A stretch of DNA of 46,673 bases from Bacilli bacterium (GTDB taxonomy: Bacteria; Bacillota_I; Bacilli_A; RFN20; CAG-826): positions 1-46,673 of the forward strand of contig JAQWCH010000008.1 of NCBI GenBank assembly GCA_028705995.1, read 5' to 3'. This document shows, one piece after another, positions 16,662-25,473 of the stretch. Under the pieces are notes generated by a model that saw only the letters and a list, made by a program, of their open reading frames with translations, had not been told where the DNA came from and made no database searches. Numbering within the stretch: position 1 is the first letter of the stretch; the number at the start of each line of letters is the position of its first letter. The position numbers were made by a program, and so were the translations under genes.

Positions 16662-19523
16662 ATGAAAAAATGGAAATTAGGACTATTTGTTGTTGGACTT
16701 GTCCTTGGTTTGAATGCAGTTTCACCGAGTGTAGCGGTTACGGCCGCACTTCCGGAAGGTGAAGAAGTTGTGCCTGTTCCACCCCCCGTGAGTTACGAAG
16801 AAGCACACGTTGTAATTTATTACTATCGGACCGATGGTAACTATACGAATTGGAATTTATGGTTATGGGAAACTGGTGGTGATGGTGCCACTCATGATGG
16901 AGATTTTGAAAACTATGTTTCCATTAGTGAGAAACTATGGATTTGGCAAGACCATCCAGTTTCTGAATTTGATGAAACAGGGTTTAATTACATCATTCGT
17001 CTTGGTGAATGGGTGAAACAATCTACAGATTTACGTCTTAACTATGAAAATTTCACTTATGACGAGGTGAATAAAAAGTATAGTGTCTATTTAGTTGATA
17101 TGGATACAAGGGCCTATGAAGATCCAGAAACAGCGACGCGCCCACGAATTACATCAGCTTCTTTTGCTAGTGCCACAACAATTGAAGTTGAATCTAATTA
17201 TCAAATTTCTTCTTATGAAATTTTTGAAAATGATGATGCTGTTGCTTCGCTGAGTGGTGAATTGTTGTCGAGCAAAAATGAAGATACAGCAATGTGGGAA
17301 GCAGTGATTTCCTTGCCATCAGAATATACAATCGATTTCAATTTTACATATTACGTTCGTCTTCACTTTGTCGGTGAAACAATTACGGCGCGCCGAGCAA
17401 TTGCCCTCAATGCGCTATATGATGATCCAACCTTTATTGCTTCGATGACCTATGATGGCGATGATTTGGGTCTTACCTATACGGCAACGTCATCGACGTT
17501 CAAACTTTGGGCACCAACAAGTTCCGCAATTAAATTACGGATTTATGATTCGGGTACTCCTGTCGCTATTGATGCGGTTAATGGTGATGATACCAAAGTA
17601 GAATATGCCATGGTAAAAGGTGAACAAGGCGTTTGGTCATTAACACTTAATGGGGATTTAGCCGGTAAATATTATACGTACCTCGTTACCAATTCGCGTT
17701 ATAACGAAATCGAAACAATGGACCCTTACGCGCGTGCCGCTGGCATCAATGGTTTACGCGGAATGATTCTTGATTTAGATACAACTGATCCGGTAGGCTG
17801 GAATGAAGTAGAACTACCGACAATTACCCCGACCGAACTAAGTGTGTATGAACTGCATATTGCCGATTTAACTAGCGATGATACATGGAATGGACAAGAA
17901 GCTAATCGCAAAAAATATCTTGGATTAATTGAAGAAGGGACTACCTATTCTTATCAAGGTACGACCGTAACGACTGGCTTTGATCATATCAAAGAACTCG
18001 GAGTTAACGCCGTGCAAATTTTACCTTTTTTCGATCAAGATAATAACGAAGTTAATCCTTCATTTAACTGGGGATACAACCCACAAAACTACAATGTTTT
18101 AGAAGGTGTATACTCGGCTGATCCTTATGATGGCGCAACCCGCATCACCGAGATGAAACAAGTCGTTCAAGCCTATGCCGCAGCGGGTATTCGCATTATC
18201 ATGGACGTGGTTTATAATCACGTCAGTTCGGTTGGGAAAAATCCACTTAACATAACCGTTCCGGAATATTATTTCCGTTATACTCCCGAAGGAGGATTAT
18301 CGAATAATTCCGGTGTTGGTAATGATACTGCGAGTGAGCGGAAAATGTTTAACAAATTTATGGTCGATTCCACTCGCTATCTTGCAGAAGAATATAAATT
18401 AGGTGGCTATCGCTTTGACCTTATGGGACTTCACGATATTGATGTCATGAATGATTTAGCTACGGAATTAAAATCATATGATGATGATTTCATTGTCTAT
18501 GGCGAACCTTGGAACATGGTTAATCTTGATAATACATATGGTGATAATTTTGTTCCTGCGGACTTCCGTTATCAAGAAGATATGCCGAATGTTGGTGGTT
18601 TTAACGATCAAATGCGTGATGGAGTTAAAGGTAGTGTTTTTTCTGCTAAAGGTAAGGGATGGGTTCAATCTTCAACACCATCCGTGGCACATTTAACCGG
18701 TGTCACAAGCGGCTTAAAGGGAAGTAACCCAGGAAGCACAACTGACCCAAGCCAAGTTGTCAACTATGTGGCGTGTCATGATAATAATGCTTTGTTTGAT
18801 AAAATGATTCTTAGTAGTCTCGATGATGGCATTACAATTGATGATCCATTGATTGTCCGGAGGAGTGTCCAAGCCGATTCGTTTGTTATGCTTGGACAAG
18901 GGATTTCCTTTATTCATGCCGGTTCGGAAATCATGCGTTCCAAACCTAATGACGATCCACTCACCGCGGGAACTCATCCTTTTATTGAGAATTCTTATAA
19001 TGCTTCTTACGAAGTTAACGATATTGAATGGAATCGGAAAGTTACCTATTTAGCAGAATTCGAAATGTATAAGACGATGATTGATATGAAAGTTAATAAT
19101 CCGCTTTTCCAATATCTTACTAGAGAAGAAGTCGATGCGCACGTAACCGTAACAAAGGGCGAAGAACTCGATTTAACAAATGCCACGCTTGTTTATGAAA
19201 TTAGCGATGGTGATCAATATTATAAAGTGATTTTCCATGGTGCGGCTCCGCGGATTACAATCGATCTTGATGGCTACGAAGTCGTGTTGGATTCTTCAGG
19301 TGCAATCGAAGTTGGTAGTGTTATTGATGGTACGGCACGGCTTAATGCAAATACCGTATTGATTCTGACTAATGCCACCAATGGCGGTGCGACATCGGAA
19401 CCGACATCACTCGAACCCAGTGGTTTATCACCACTAGCGGTTACTGGCATTGCGCTTGGTGGCTCACTAGTTGTGATTGGTCTAGCCGTCCTCGCATTCT
19501 TCCTAATTAAGAAGCGTCCATAA
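16662..19523 (+). CDS. Membrane-anchored type I pullulanase (GH13_14)
   Basis: This 953-residue enzyme removes alpha-1,6 branches from pullulan, amylopectin or glycogen fragments outside the cell. Order of parts: signal peptide (about 1-29), CBM41-like pullulanase-associated domain (47-150, YYYRTDGNYTNWNLWLW), an Ig-like linker, CBM48-like domain (about 255-375, STFKLWAPTSSAIKLRIYDS), catalytic barrel with the type I signature FNWGYNP (near 470), RFDLMGLHD (nucleophile near 583), VYGEPWN (near 612) and VACHDN (near 704). The C-terminus has a Ser/Thr linker, a hydrophobic helix at about 925-948 and a KKRP tail, a stop-transfer anchor without an LPXTG motif. ATG 16662 is 8 nt after AGGAGG; TTG 16659 is less likely. 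Confidence 0.92.
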   Translation: MKKWKLGLFVVGLVLGLNAVSPSVAVTAALPEGEEVVPVPPPVSYEEAHVVIYYYRTDGNYTNWNLWLWETGGDGATHDGDFENYVSISEKLWIWQDHPVSEFDETGFNYIIRLGEWVKQSTDLRLNYENFTYDEVNKKYSVYLVDMDTRAYEDPETATRPRITSASFASATTIEVESNYQISSYEIFENDDAVASLSGELLSSKNEDTAMWEAVISLPSEYTIDFNFTYYVRLHFVGETITARRAIALNALYDDPTFIASMTYDGDDLGLTYTATSSTFKLWAPTSSAIKLRIYDSGTPVAIDAVNGDDTKVEYAMVKGEQGVWSLTLNGDLAGKYYTYLVTNSRYNEIETMDPYARAAGINGLRGMILDLDTTDPVGWNEVELPTITPTELSVYELHIADLTSDDTWNGQEANRKKYLGLIEEGTTYSYQGTTVTTGFDHIKELGVNAVQILPFFDQDNNEVNPSFNWGYNPQNYNVLEGVYSADPYDGATRITEMKQVVQAYAAAGIRIIMDVVYNHVSSVGKNPLNITVPEYYFRYTPEGGLSNNSGVGNDTASERKMFNKFMVDSTRYLAEEYKLGGYRFDLMGLHDIDVMNDLATELKSYDDDFIVYGEPWNMVNLDNTYGDNFVPADFRYQEDMPNVGGFNDQMRDGVKGSVFSAKGKGWVQSSTPSVAHLTGVTSGLKGSNPGSTTDPSQVVNYVACHDNNALFDKMILSSLDDGITIDDPLIVRRSVQADSFVMLGQGISFIHAGSEIMRSKPNDDPLTAGTHPFIENSYNASYEVNDIEWNRKVTYLAEFEMYKTMIDMKVNNPLFQYLTREEVDAHVTVTKGEELDLTNATLVYEISDGDQYYKVIFHGAAPRITIDLDGYEVVLDSSGAIEVGSVIDGTARLNANTVLILTNATNGGATSEPTSLEPSGLSPLAVTGIALGGSLVVIGLAVLAFFLIKKRP

Positions 19524-19557
19524 GATAGTTTTATTTAAATTTTTGACTGATTTTATA

Positions 19558-19581
19558 AAGGTGAGTTCAACTCACCTTTTT
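19558..19581 (+). terminator. Intrinsic terminator of the mal operon
   Basis: AAGGTGAG (19558-19565) pairs with CTCACCTT (19571-19578) around a TTCAA loop and is followed by T residues. It ends the malE-to-pullulanase transcript. Confidence 0.9.
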
Positions 19582-19662
19582 CGTTATTATCGGTAAAACC
19601 GCCATCTTTTTGCAATAGTTGTATTATATTGACTGTTATTGACAATATTACGGTTATCTTAG

Positions 19663-19691
19663 TTGACAGTAAGCGGTTACAATAGTAAAAT
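19663..19691 (+). promoter_or_regulatory. Promoter with embedded cre-like site
   Basis: Consensus TTGACA (19663-19668) and TAAAAT (19686-19691) are 17 bp apart. AGTAAGCGGTTACA (19668-19681) sits in the spacer and matches the cre consensus TGWAANCGNTNWCA at 13 of 14 positions. Bound CcpA would block RNA polymerase, so the downstream lipoprotein is probably repressed by preferred sugars. Confidence 0.75.
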
Positions 19692-19747
19692 TACTATGGT
19701 GTAAAAACCAGTTAATTTCTGAATTGATAAGGAGGAAAAATATCAAG

Positions 19748-21142
19748 ATGAAGAAATTTGTGAAAGGTCTATTTGCCTTGGGTTTAGTAGCTGCCCTTGG
19801 TAGTTGCGGACCAGCAACATCTTCAGTACCGACATCCGAAGAACCAGTTGAAAAAGTCTGGGTTACATTCTTCGTGAATGAAGTTGGTGGAATTTTTGAA
19901 GAAGTTGAAGTTGAAGTAGGAACAACCGTAGATCGTCCGGCGACTGATCCGACGCGCGAAGGTTGGGAATTCGTTGACTGGTACGTTGGTGTAGAAGAAG
20001 AAGATGCTTTATTCGATTTTGACGTTGCGATTACTGAAGATACAGATATTTATGCCCACTGGGATAAATTATTTGTACCGGATACGCGTGAATGGCAATT
20101 AGTTGGTTCTTTCAAAAATACGGCTTATCCAAATGAATGGGTACCTAATGATCCAACAATGCAAATGGCTGATATTCCAGATGATGATTTAAATATTTTC
20201 AAAATCACGCTCGAACTTGGTCAATATGCTCAATTTAAAGTCAAAATCATGGAAGATGGATGGGGAGTTGAAGCCAACTTCTCTAACTATGATCCACTTC
20301 AATACAACACCGCAGAAATCGTTGTTGATGGTGGCGGCGGTAACTTACAAGTAACCACAGCCGGTAACTACGAAATTTACTGGGATTCCGATTTTGAAGT
20401 AATCGCCATTAATCGTTTAGGCGATGCCGTTGGTGAAGGCGTTGTTCAAGACGTTGATCCAGGCGCAATCAAAGAATGGGCCCTTGTTGGTGTTCCAACT
20501 GGATGGACAGAAGTTCCGGCCTTCAATATGACTCATAATGTTGATGGTACAGAATACAAATTACTTAACGTTGTTCTTGTTGCGGACGAAGAATTCGCGT
20601 TCCGCGCTGATGCCGCTTGGACATTTAAAGTTGCTTGGGGTGGAGTATCCTTAACCACTTCCGCCGAAGGCATGTTAGTTAACGCTGGTTTCTTAGAGGA
20701 TGACCCAGCAACAACCGAAGTTGATGAATCGACATTACCAAATCCAGATAGCAACATTAAAGTTGTCACAACTGGTATTTATTCGTTCAAACTAACTTGG
20801 GTAGAAGAAGTTGCTGTTCTTCAAGTTGATGCGATTACCTTAGGTGATACTTTAGGTCTTGCTGGCTCTTTCAATGGTTGGGCTGCTGATGGTCATGTCA
20901 TGACCATGGTGTCCGATGAAACTGATCCAGATGTTAAGACTTATACTTATACTTATACGGATCTTGTAGTTGAAGCCGATGGTAACTTCAAAGTTAAACC
21001 ATTAGACACTTGGGAAGTTTCCTTTGGTGATAATGGCGAAAACAAAGCCATCACAGCCGGTACACATACGATTACTTTAGTACTTGAAGTTAATCTTACA
21101 GTTGCTGCGCGTGGTTTAGTCTTCACGCTTACTATTGCTTAA
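19748..21142 (+). CDS. Lipoprotein with InlB-type repeat and three SusE/F-like modules
   Basis: The lipobox LVAALGSC lipidates Cys near residue 20. Residues 35-110 resemble the Listeria-Bacteroides (InlB B) repeat: VTFFVN...GWEFVDWY...DTDIYAHW. Three similar beta-modules follow at about 114-238, 241-362 and 365-464, beginning REWQLVGSF, KEWALVGV and GLAGSFNGW, each with aromatic residues in positions used for glucan stacking in SusE/SusF-type and X25 starch-binding domains. No catalytic motif is present. It is likely to hold starch at the cell surface next to the amylase and pullulanases. ATG 19748 follows GGAGG at 19731-19735; an upstream TTG at 19724 would place the ribosome site inside the gene. 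Binding function is inference from pattern and context. Confidence 0.7.
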   Translation: MKKFVKGLFALGLVAALGSCGPATSSVPTSEEPVEKVWVTFFVNEVGGIFEEVEVEVGTTVDRPATDPTREGWEFVDWYVGVEEEDALFDFDVAITEDTDIYAHWDKLFVPDTREWQLVGSFKNTAYPNEWVPNDPTMQMADIPDDDLNIFKITLELGQYAQFKVKIMEDGWGVEANFSNYDPLQYNTAEIVVDGGGGNLQVTTAGNYEIYWDSDFEVIAINRLGDAVGEGVVQDVDPGAIKEWALVGVPTGWTEVPAFNMTHNVDGTEYKLLNVVLVADEEFAFRADAAWTFKVAWGGVSLTTSAEGMLVNAGFLEDDPATTEVDESTLPNPDSNIKVVTTGIYSFKLTWVEEVAVLQVDAITLGDTLGLAGSFNGWAADGHVMTMVSDETDPDVKTYTYTYTDLVVEADGNFKVKPLDTWEVSFGDNGENKAITAGTHTITLVLEVNLTVAARGLVFTLTIA

Positions 21143-21162
21143 TTTCTGACAAATTTTGCAAG

Positions 21163-21192
21163 ACCACACTCCTTCGGGGGTGTGGTTTTTTT
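21163..21192 (+). terminator. UUCG-loop intrinsic terminator
   Basis: ACCACACTCC (21163-21172) and GGGGTGTGGT (21177-21186), with one wobble pair, close a TTCG tetraloop and are followed by seven T. Confidence 0.92.
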
Positions 21193-21243
21193 GTTGGTTA
21201 CAAGGGGAGACTACTCAGCTAGTTATTTCATGTTTTGTTAGGT

Positions 21244-21260
21244 TCATACCTATGGTATGA
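21244..21260. promoter_or_regulatory. Perfect inverted repeat at the second pullulanase promoter
   Basis: TCATACC and GGTATGA are exact inverted repeats around TAT. The right arm overlaps a likely -10, TATGAT (21256-21261); TTGTTA (21235-21240) is a -35 candidate with a short 15-bp spacer. This is an operator-like arrangement unrelated in sequence to the one at 7592. Confidence 0.6.
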
Positions 21261-21287
21261 TATTTAAGAGAAATGGTGGTAACGGCT

Positions 21288-24230
21288 ATGAAAAAAATTA
21301 ACAATATTTTTACAGCACTGCTTTTTGGAAGTCTTTTGCTTGCCAGTTGTACTCCAGTTGATTCTGGTTCGAGTTTGAGTAATGAATCTGATGACACCTC
21401 GTTATCCGAATCACTTTCTAGTGAAGAAACTAGCAGTGAAATAAGTAGTGAAGTTGGGGAAAACTATGAAGGTATTCCAACAGTTGTTCATATTTATTAT
21501 CGGAATGATGCCGAAGATTATACAACCTATGTTCCTTACTATTGGTGGGAAGGGATGGATGGTAAAGAGTACGATTGGGATGATGTTTTTACCCATGAGT
21601 CGGGAAAGAAATTCGCCCATGTTGCGGTTGATAATTCCGAACATCAAACTTCAAGCGGAATGTCGATAATCTTTAAAAAGAAATTACAGTGGGATGGTCA
21701 AACAAAACCAGACTTTTTTATTGATTTTTCTGCTTATCCAAAAGATGAAAATATGGAAATGTCCGTTTGGTGTGTTCCTAATGCTAAACTGGAAGTTGAA
21801 TCATTTTTATCGGCAGAAGATGCCCTAGGCGATACAATTGATTATGCAAAATTCACTTCTTTTCAAACAATAAACGCAAAATCTCGCGGTCTTGATAAGA
21901 ACGTACTTCCGGTTGCCACTTATTGGGAACTGTATCGAAACGATGAAAAAATCGATCAGATTGAAGGCGGAACAACAGCGACTTTTACACTCAGCGCAGA
22001 CGCTGATCTTAGTGACCGTTATGAAGTCAAGGCGGCTTTTGTTAGTGATCCATCGCGCCAAAAATCGATGGCGGTTAATCCTGTTGAGCTATTTGATACA
22101 CAGGCGTTTAATAATCTTTATAATTACACTGGAAATGATTTGGGTGCAACTTATACAAGTGCCGGCACGACATTTAAAGTTTGGGCGCCCACAAGTTATG
22201 CAATGTCTTTACGAATTTACCGGGCGAATGCACCAACGCGAATTACCGGTAGTGCGATGGATGATTATTTCTTGAAAAATTTACCAATGACACGCGGCGA
22301 TAAAGGTGTTTATTCACTTTACGTTGAAGGTGATTGGCATGGTCGTTATTACACCTATGTCGTGACTAATTCTGGTGGAACAGCTGAAGTTTGTGATCCT
22401 TACGCCGTTAGTGCGGGGACCAATGGCATCCGCGGTCAAATTTTAGATTTAACTCAAACTGATCCAGAAGGCTTCCGTGATATGAGTTTGCCTGCCATTG
22501 CTGCACCCACTGATTTAACCGTTTATGAGATTCATGTGCAAGATTTAACAACTGATGATACATGGACGGGAACTGAAGAAAATCGTGGAAAATTCTTAGG
22601 TTTAATTGAAGAAGGCACCACCTATACTGCTGGTGAATTAACGGTGAAAACCGGCTTCGATCATATTGTTGAACTCGGTGTTAATACCGTGCAAATTATG
22701 CCATTCTATGATCAAGCAAATGATGAAACTAATCCAGATTCATATAACTGGGGTTATAACCCACAAAACTATAATGTTGTGGAAGGCGGTTATTCTTCGC
22801 AACCAAGTAATGGCGCGATACGCGTTAATGAATTTAAGCAAGTTGTACAAAAGTTTGCGAGCAAAGGCATTCGTGTTGTCATGGATGTTGTCTATAATCA
22901 CATGGCCTCGATGTCTTCATCAAGCTTTAACCGTTTAGTACCGGATTATTTTTTCCGGCGCGATGCCCAAGGAATCTTGAAAAACGAATCCGGTGTTGGT
23001 AATGATTTTGCAACCGAACGGACAATGGCGTCCAAATTCATTGTTGAATCAGTGAAATTTTGGGCGGAAGAATATCAAATTAAAGGTTTCCGGTTTGATT
23101 TAATGAGTTTAATCGATGATAATACACTTTATAAAATCGCTGACGAAATGGCGTTAATTGATCCTGAGATTGTTCTTTGGGGTGAACCTTGGAGTGGTGG
23201 CGGTTATGTTGGCGCACCGAAAGTTTATGATACAAGTTTAAAGAACACAAATTTTGCGGCATTTAACGATGTTGGTCGTAATGCTACAAAAGGAAATAAC
23301 AATTTAAACAGCACTTACGGCGAACAATATGGTTGGTTACAAAAAGAGCCAGCCCATAATGCTGGAACATACGAATACTTAAATAAAGTTAAAGCGATGA
23401 TGAGCGGTCAAAATGGTAATTATTACGATAAAAATCCTTTAACACGCTACAATAATCCGCGTAAAAACGTCAATTATGTTGGTTGTCATGATAACTTCAG
23501 CGTGTTTGATCAAATGCTTGCGACAAATGCTCACGATTACGATTTAGCAAAAGATATGAGTTTAATTGCCAACGCCCTAGTTTTAACTTCCCTAGGAATT
23601 CCATTTTTCCAAGGTGGCGATGAAATCATGCGGACGAAGGTTTTTGATCCAACAACCGAAATCGGCGCTAATTTCTTGACATCACACCGGAACGAAGCCT
23701 ATGTTTATGATCCAACACCAACCAGCGCAAATAGCGGTGACGAAATTTATTATTCAGGCAATTCCTATAATCTAGAGGCGAGTGTCAACAGCTATAAGTG
23801 GGACGATAAGATTAGTAATCTTGCCTATTTTGAGCTGTATCAAGATTTAATTGCTTTACGGAAAGATCATGCGACCTTCCGTCTTAGTAGTCCACAATCG
23901 GCGATTGTTGGTGGTGAAGTCTCCAGCGTTGGCTATGACTTTAATTTCTGGCAAGATGTCGAGGATCTTTCAGCGAGTGCAATTGCAGCGGCTTACCTTG
24001 GGGATGAAGCGCCAATCTATGTGTTTGTGGCGGGACGTCTTTATGGGGATGATACGCCGGGAACAAGCTCCGCAACAAAACAAAACATTGCATGGGAATT
24101 AAATCCAACAAAATCCGTTTATACACGTGTTCTATTTGATTCGGCGAACGTTTATCCGGTTGGTAGTGAATATCTTAATAATATTAATTTAAGTTCCTAC
24201 CAAATCGTTGTGCTTGAAAGAATCGTTTAA
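21288..24230 (+). CDS. Type I pullulanase lipoprotein (GH13_14)
   Basis: This 980-residue debranching enzyme is a paralogue of the 16662 gene but is lipid-anchored: FGSLLLASC gives a lipidated Cys near residue 21, followed by a Ser/Glu-rich linker to about residue 60. A CBM41-like domain (about 64-165, VVHIYYRNDAEDYTTYVPYY), a linker domain and a CBM48-like domain precede the catalytic barrel. Signatures are YNWGYNP (near 486), MDVVYNH, GFRFDLMSLID (nucleophile near 603), LWGEPWSGGG (near 630) and GCHDNFSVFDQ (near 733). ATG 21288 with GGTGG upstream is chosen over the in-frame ATG at 21273. It has its own promoter, outside the main mal operon. Confidence 0.92.
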   Translation: MKKINNIFTALLFGSLLLASCTPVDSGSSLSNESDDTSLSESLSSEETSSEISSEVGENYEGIPTVVHIYYRNDAEDYTTYVPYYWWEGMDGKEYDWDDVFTHESGKKFAHVAVDNSEHQTSSGMSIIFKKKLQWDGQTKPDFFIDFSAYPKDENMEMSVWCVPNAKLEVESFLSAEDALGDTIDYAKFTSFQTINAKSRGLDKNVLPVATYWELYRNDEKIDQIEGGTTATFTLSADADLSDRYEVKAAFVSDPSRQKSMAVNPVELFDTQAFNNLYNYTGNDLGATYTSAGTTFKVWAPTSYAMSLRIYRANAPTRITGSAMDDYFLKNLPMTRGDKGVYSLYVEGDWHGRYYTYVVTNSGGTAEVCDPYAVSAGTNGIRGQILDLTQTDPEGFRDMSLPAIAAPTDLTVYEIHVQDLTTDDTWTGTEENRGKFLGLIEEGTTYTAGELTVKTGFDHIVELGVNTVQIMPFYDQANDETNPDSYNWGYNPQNYNVVEGGYSSQPSNGAIRVNEFKQVVQKFASKGIRVVMDVVYNHMASMSSSSFNRLVPDYFFRRDAQGILKNESGVGNDFATERTMASKFIVESVKFWAEEYQIKGFRFDLMSLIDDNTLYKIADEMALIDPEIVLWGEPWSGGGYVGAPKVYDTSLKNTNFAAFNDVGRNATKGNNNLNSTYGEQYGWLQKEPAHNAGTYEYLNKVKAMMSGQNGNYYDKNPLTRYNNPRKNVNYVGCHDNFSVFDQMLATNAHDYDLAKDMSLIANALVLTSLGIPFFQGGDEIMRTKVFDPTTEIGANFLTSHRNEAYVYDPTPTSANSGDEIYYSGNSYNLEASVNSYKWDDKISNLAYFELYQDLIALRKDHATFRLSSPQSAIVGGEVSSVGYDFNFWQDVEDLSASAIAAAYLGDEAPIYVFVAGRLYGDDTPGTSSATKQNIAWELNPTKSVYTRVLFDSANVYPVGSEYLNNINLSSYQIVVLERIV

Positions 24231-24231
24231 G

Positions 24232-25374
24232 ATGCCCTATAATACGCGCAAAATTAATCCAGATATTAATCCGACAGGTATAGTAAAACGGACAGCAGCT
24301 TTTTTCATTGACTTAATTGCTTCCGCACTTGTGATGTTAATACTTTTTACCTCGGTTGTTTACCCAACATGGTACAACCATTTTGGTGGCTATGAAGTTG
24401 AAGTCCGCCTCGAAGAGGGGAAAGAAGCCAGTGGACTATTTTCTTCACCCTATGTCACTTATGTGAACTCTGAAGATGAAGAAATCACTGTTTTTGATCG
24501 CGCGTATCGCCTTGACGAAGAAGTGTTTTTTGATTTATCGACAATTAGTATTGACCGTGCTAACCCAAGTAGCGATGGCGGTGCATCTTTTCGCATTGTT
24601 GCTAACAACTGGAATGAACCAGCCGACTTAATTGAGGTGCGTTATTTGCAAGGAATAAATACTTATTATCAGATGAGTAATGAATATTTTGAATTTCGAC
24701 GCTCAAGTTACTATACTGCGGAAAATACCTCTTTTAGTCTTTATGAGGATGTTTATCTTATTAATGATGAAAACGGAATATTTCAATTAGCAAGTGTTGA
24801 TAATCTTGTTCTTGATATTCGTAGTGATGTCAGCGATTTAGAGGTGATTGAAGCCGTTCAAGCTTCATATAACCGCGCTTTGGTCGATTTTGAAAAAACG
24901 AATATCTTTGCGCAGCTTAGGCAGCCGCTCGTTAATATCAACATTTGGGGATATGCTGGTTCTTTAGTATTTGGCTTGTTTATTTTTGATTTTATCGTGC
25001 CCCTACTACTTGGTGAAGGACGCAGTCTGGGTAAGTTTTTACTTGGTCTTGCCCTTGTTGATCAACATGGTTACCGCATTAAATGGTGGCAGTTGCTCGT
25101 GCGGTTTATTGTACTTGGCGGGATCGAAGTATTATTAAGTTTTGTTTTCTTTGTCCTACCGTTATTAATTTCGAGTGCATTTTTAGCCTTGACAAAACGC
25201 AACCAAAGTCTCCACGATTTAATCGCTCGCACATGGGTGGTTGATTGGCAAAACTCGCGTATTTTTACGAGTGAAGAAGCGGCCAATGAATGGAAAGTAA
25301 AAAAGGCTTTTAACGAAGAGACCGCAATTATGCCGGGTGGTGGATTATCATTACCGGCGAAAGTTAAAAAATGA
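24232..25374 (+). CDS. RDD-family membrane protein with large extracellular insert
   Basis: The N-terminal IVKRTAAFFIDLIASALVML carries the R and D positions of the RDD domain, and the C-terminal half completes it with GRSLGKFLLGLALVDQHGY, two more membrane helices and NQSLHDLIARTWVVD. Between the first and second helix lies an unusual insertion of about 180 residues, charged and aromatic, that should face outside. RDD proteins are poorly understood; some act as ion or small-molecule transporters. ATG 24232 starts directly after the pullulanase stop, so the genes are probably co-transcribed. The ribosome site (GAAAG) is weak. The function is unknown. Confidence 0.75.
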   Translation: MPYNTRKINPDINPTGIVKRTAAFFIDLIASALVMLILFTSVVYPTWYNHFGGYEVEVRLEEGKEASGLFSSPYVTYVNSEDEEITVFDRAYRLDEEVFFDLSTISIDRANPSSDGGASFRIVANNWNEPADLIEVRYLQGINTYYQMSNEYFEFRRSSYYTAENTSFSLYEDVYLINDENGIFQLASVDNLVLDIRSDVSDLEVIEAVQASYNRALVDFEKTNIFAQLRQPLVNINIWGYAGSLVFGLFIFDFIVPLLLGEGRSLGKFLLGLALVDQHGYRIKWWQLLVRFIVLGGIEVLLSFVFFVLPLLISSAFLALTKRNQSLHDLIARTWVVDWQNSRIFTSEEAANEWKVKKAFNEETAIMPGGGLSLPAKVKK

Positions 25375-25473
25375 TTGATAAATATCAATGACTATACGTT
25401 TATTTTTAAAAATAATGTGGTAAAATTATCATAGCATAAGATGACTATTCATATTGATAGGAGCACGATGAAC

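Noticed and set aside
19430-19523. Sortase (LPXTG) anchor on the first pullulanase
   Set aside because: The hydrophobic tail with KKRP is there, but no LPXTG-like motif precedes it.
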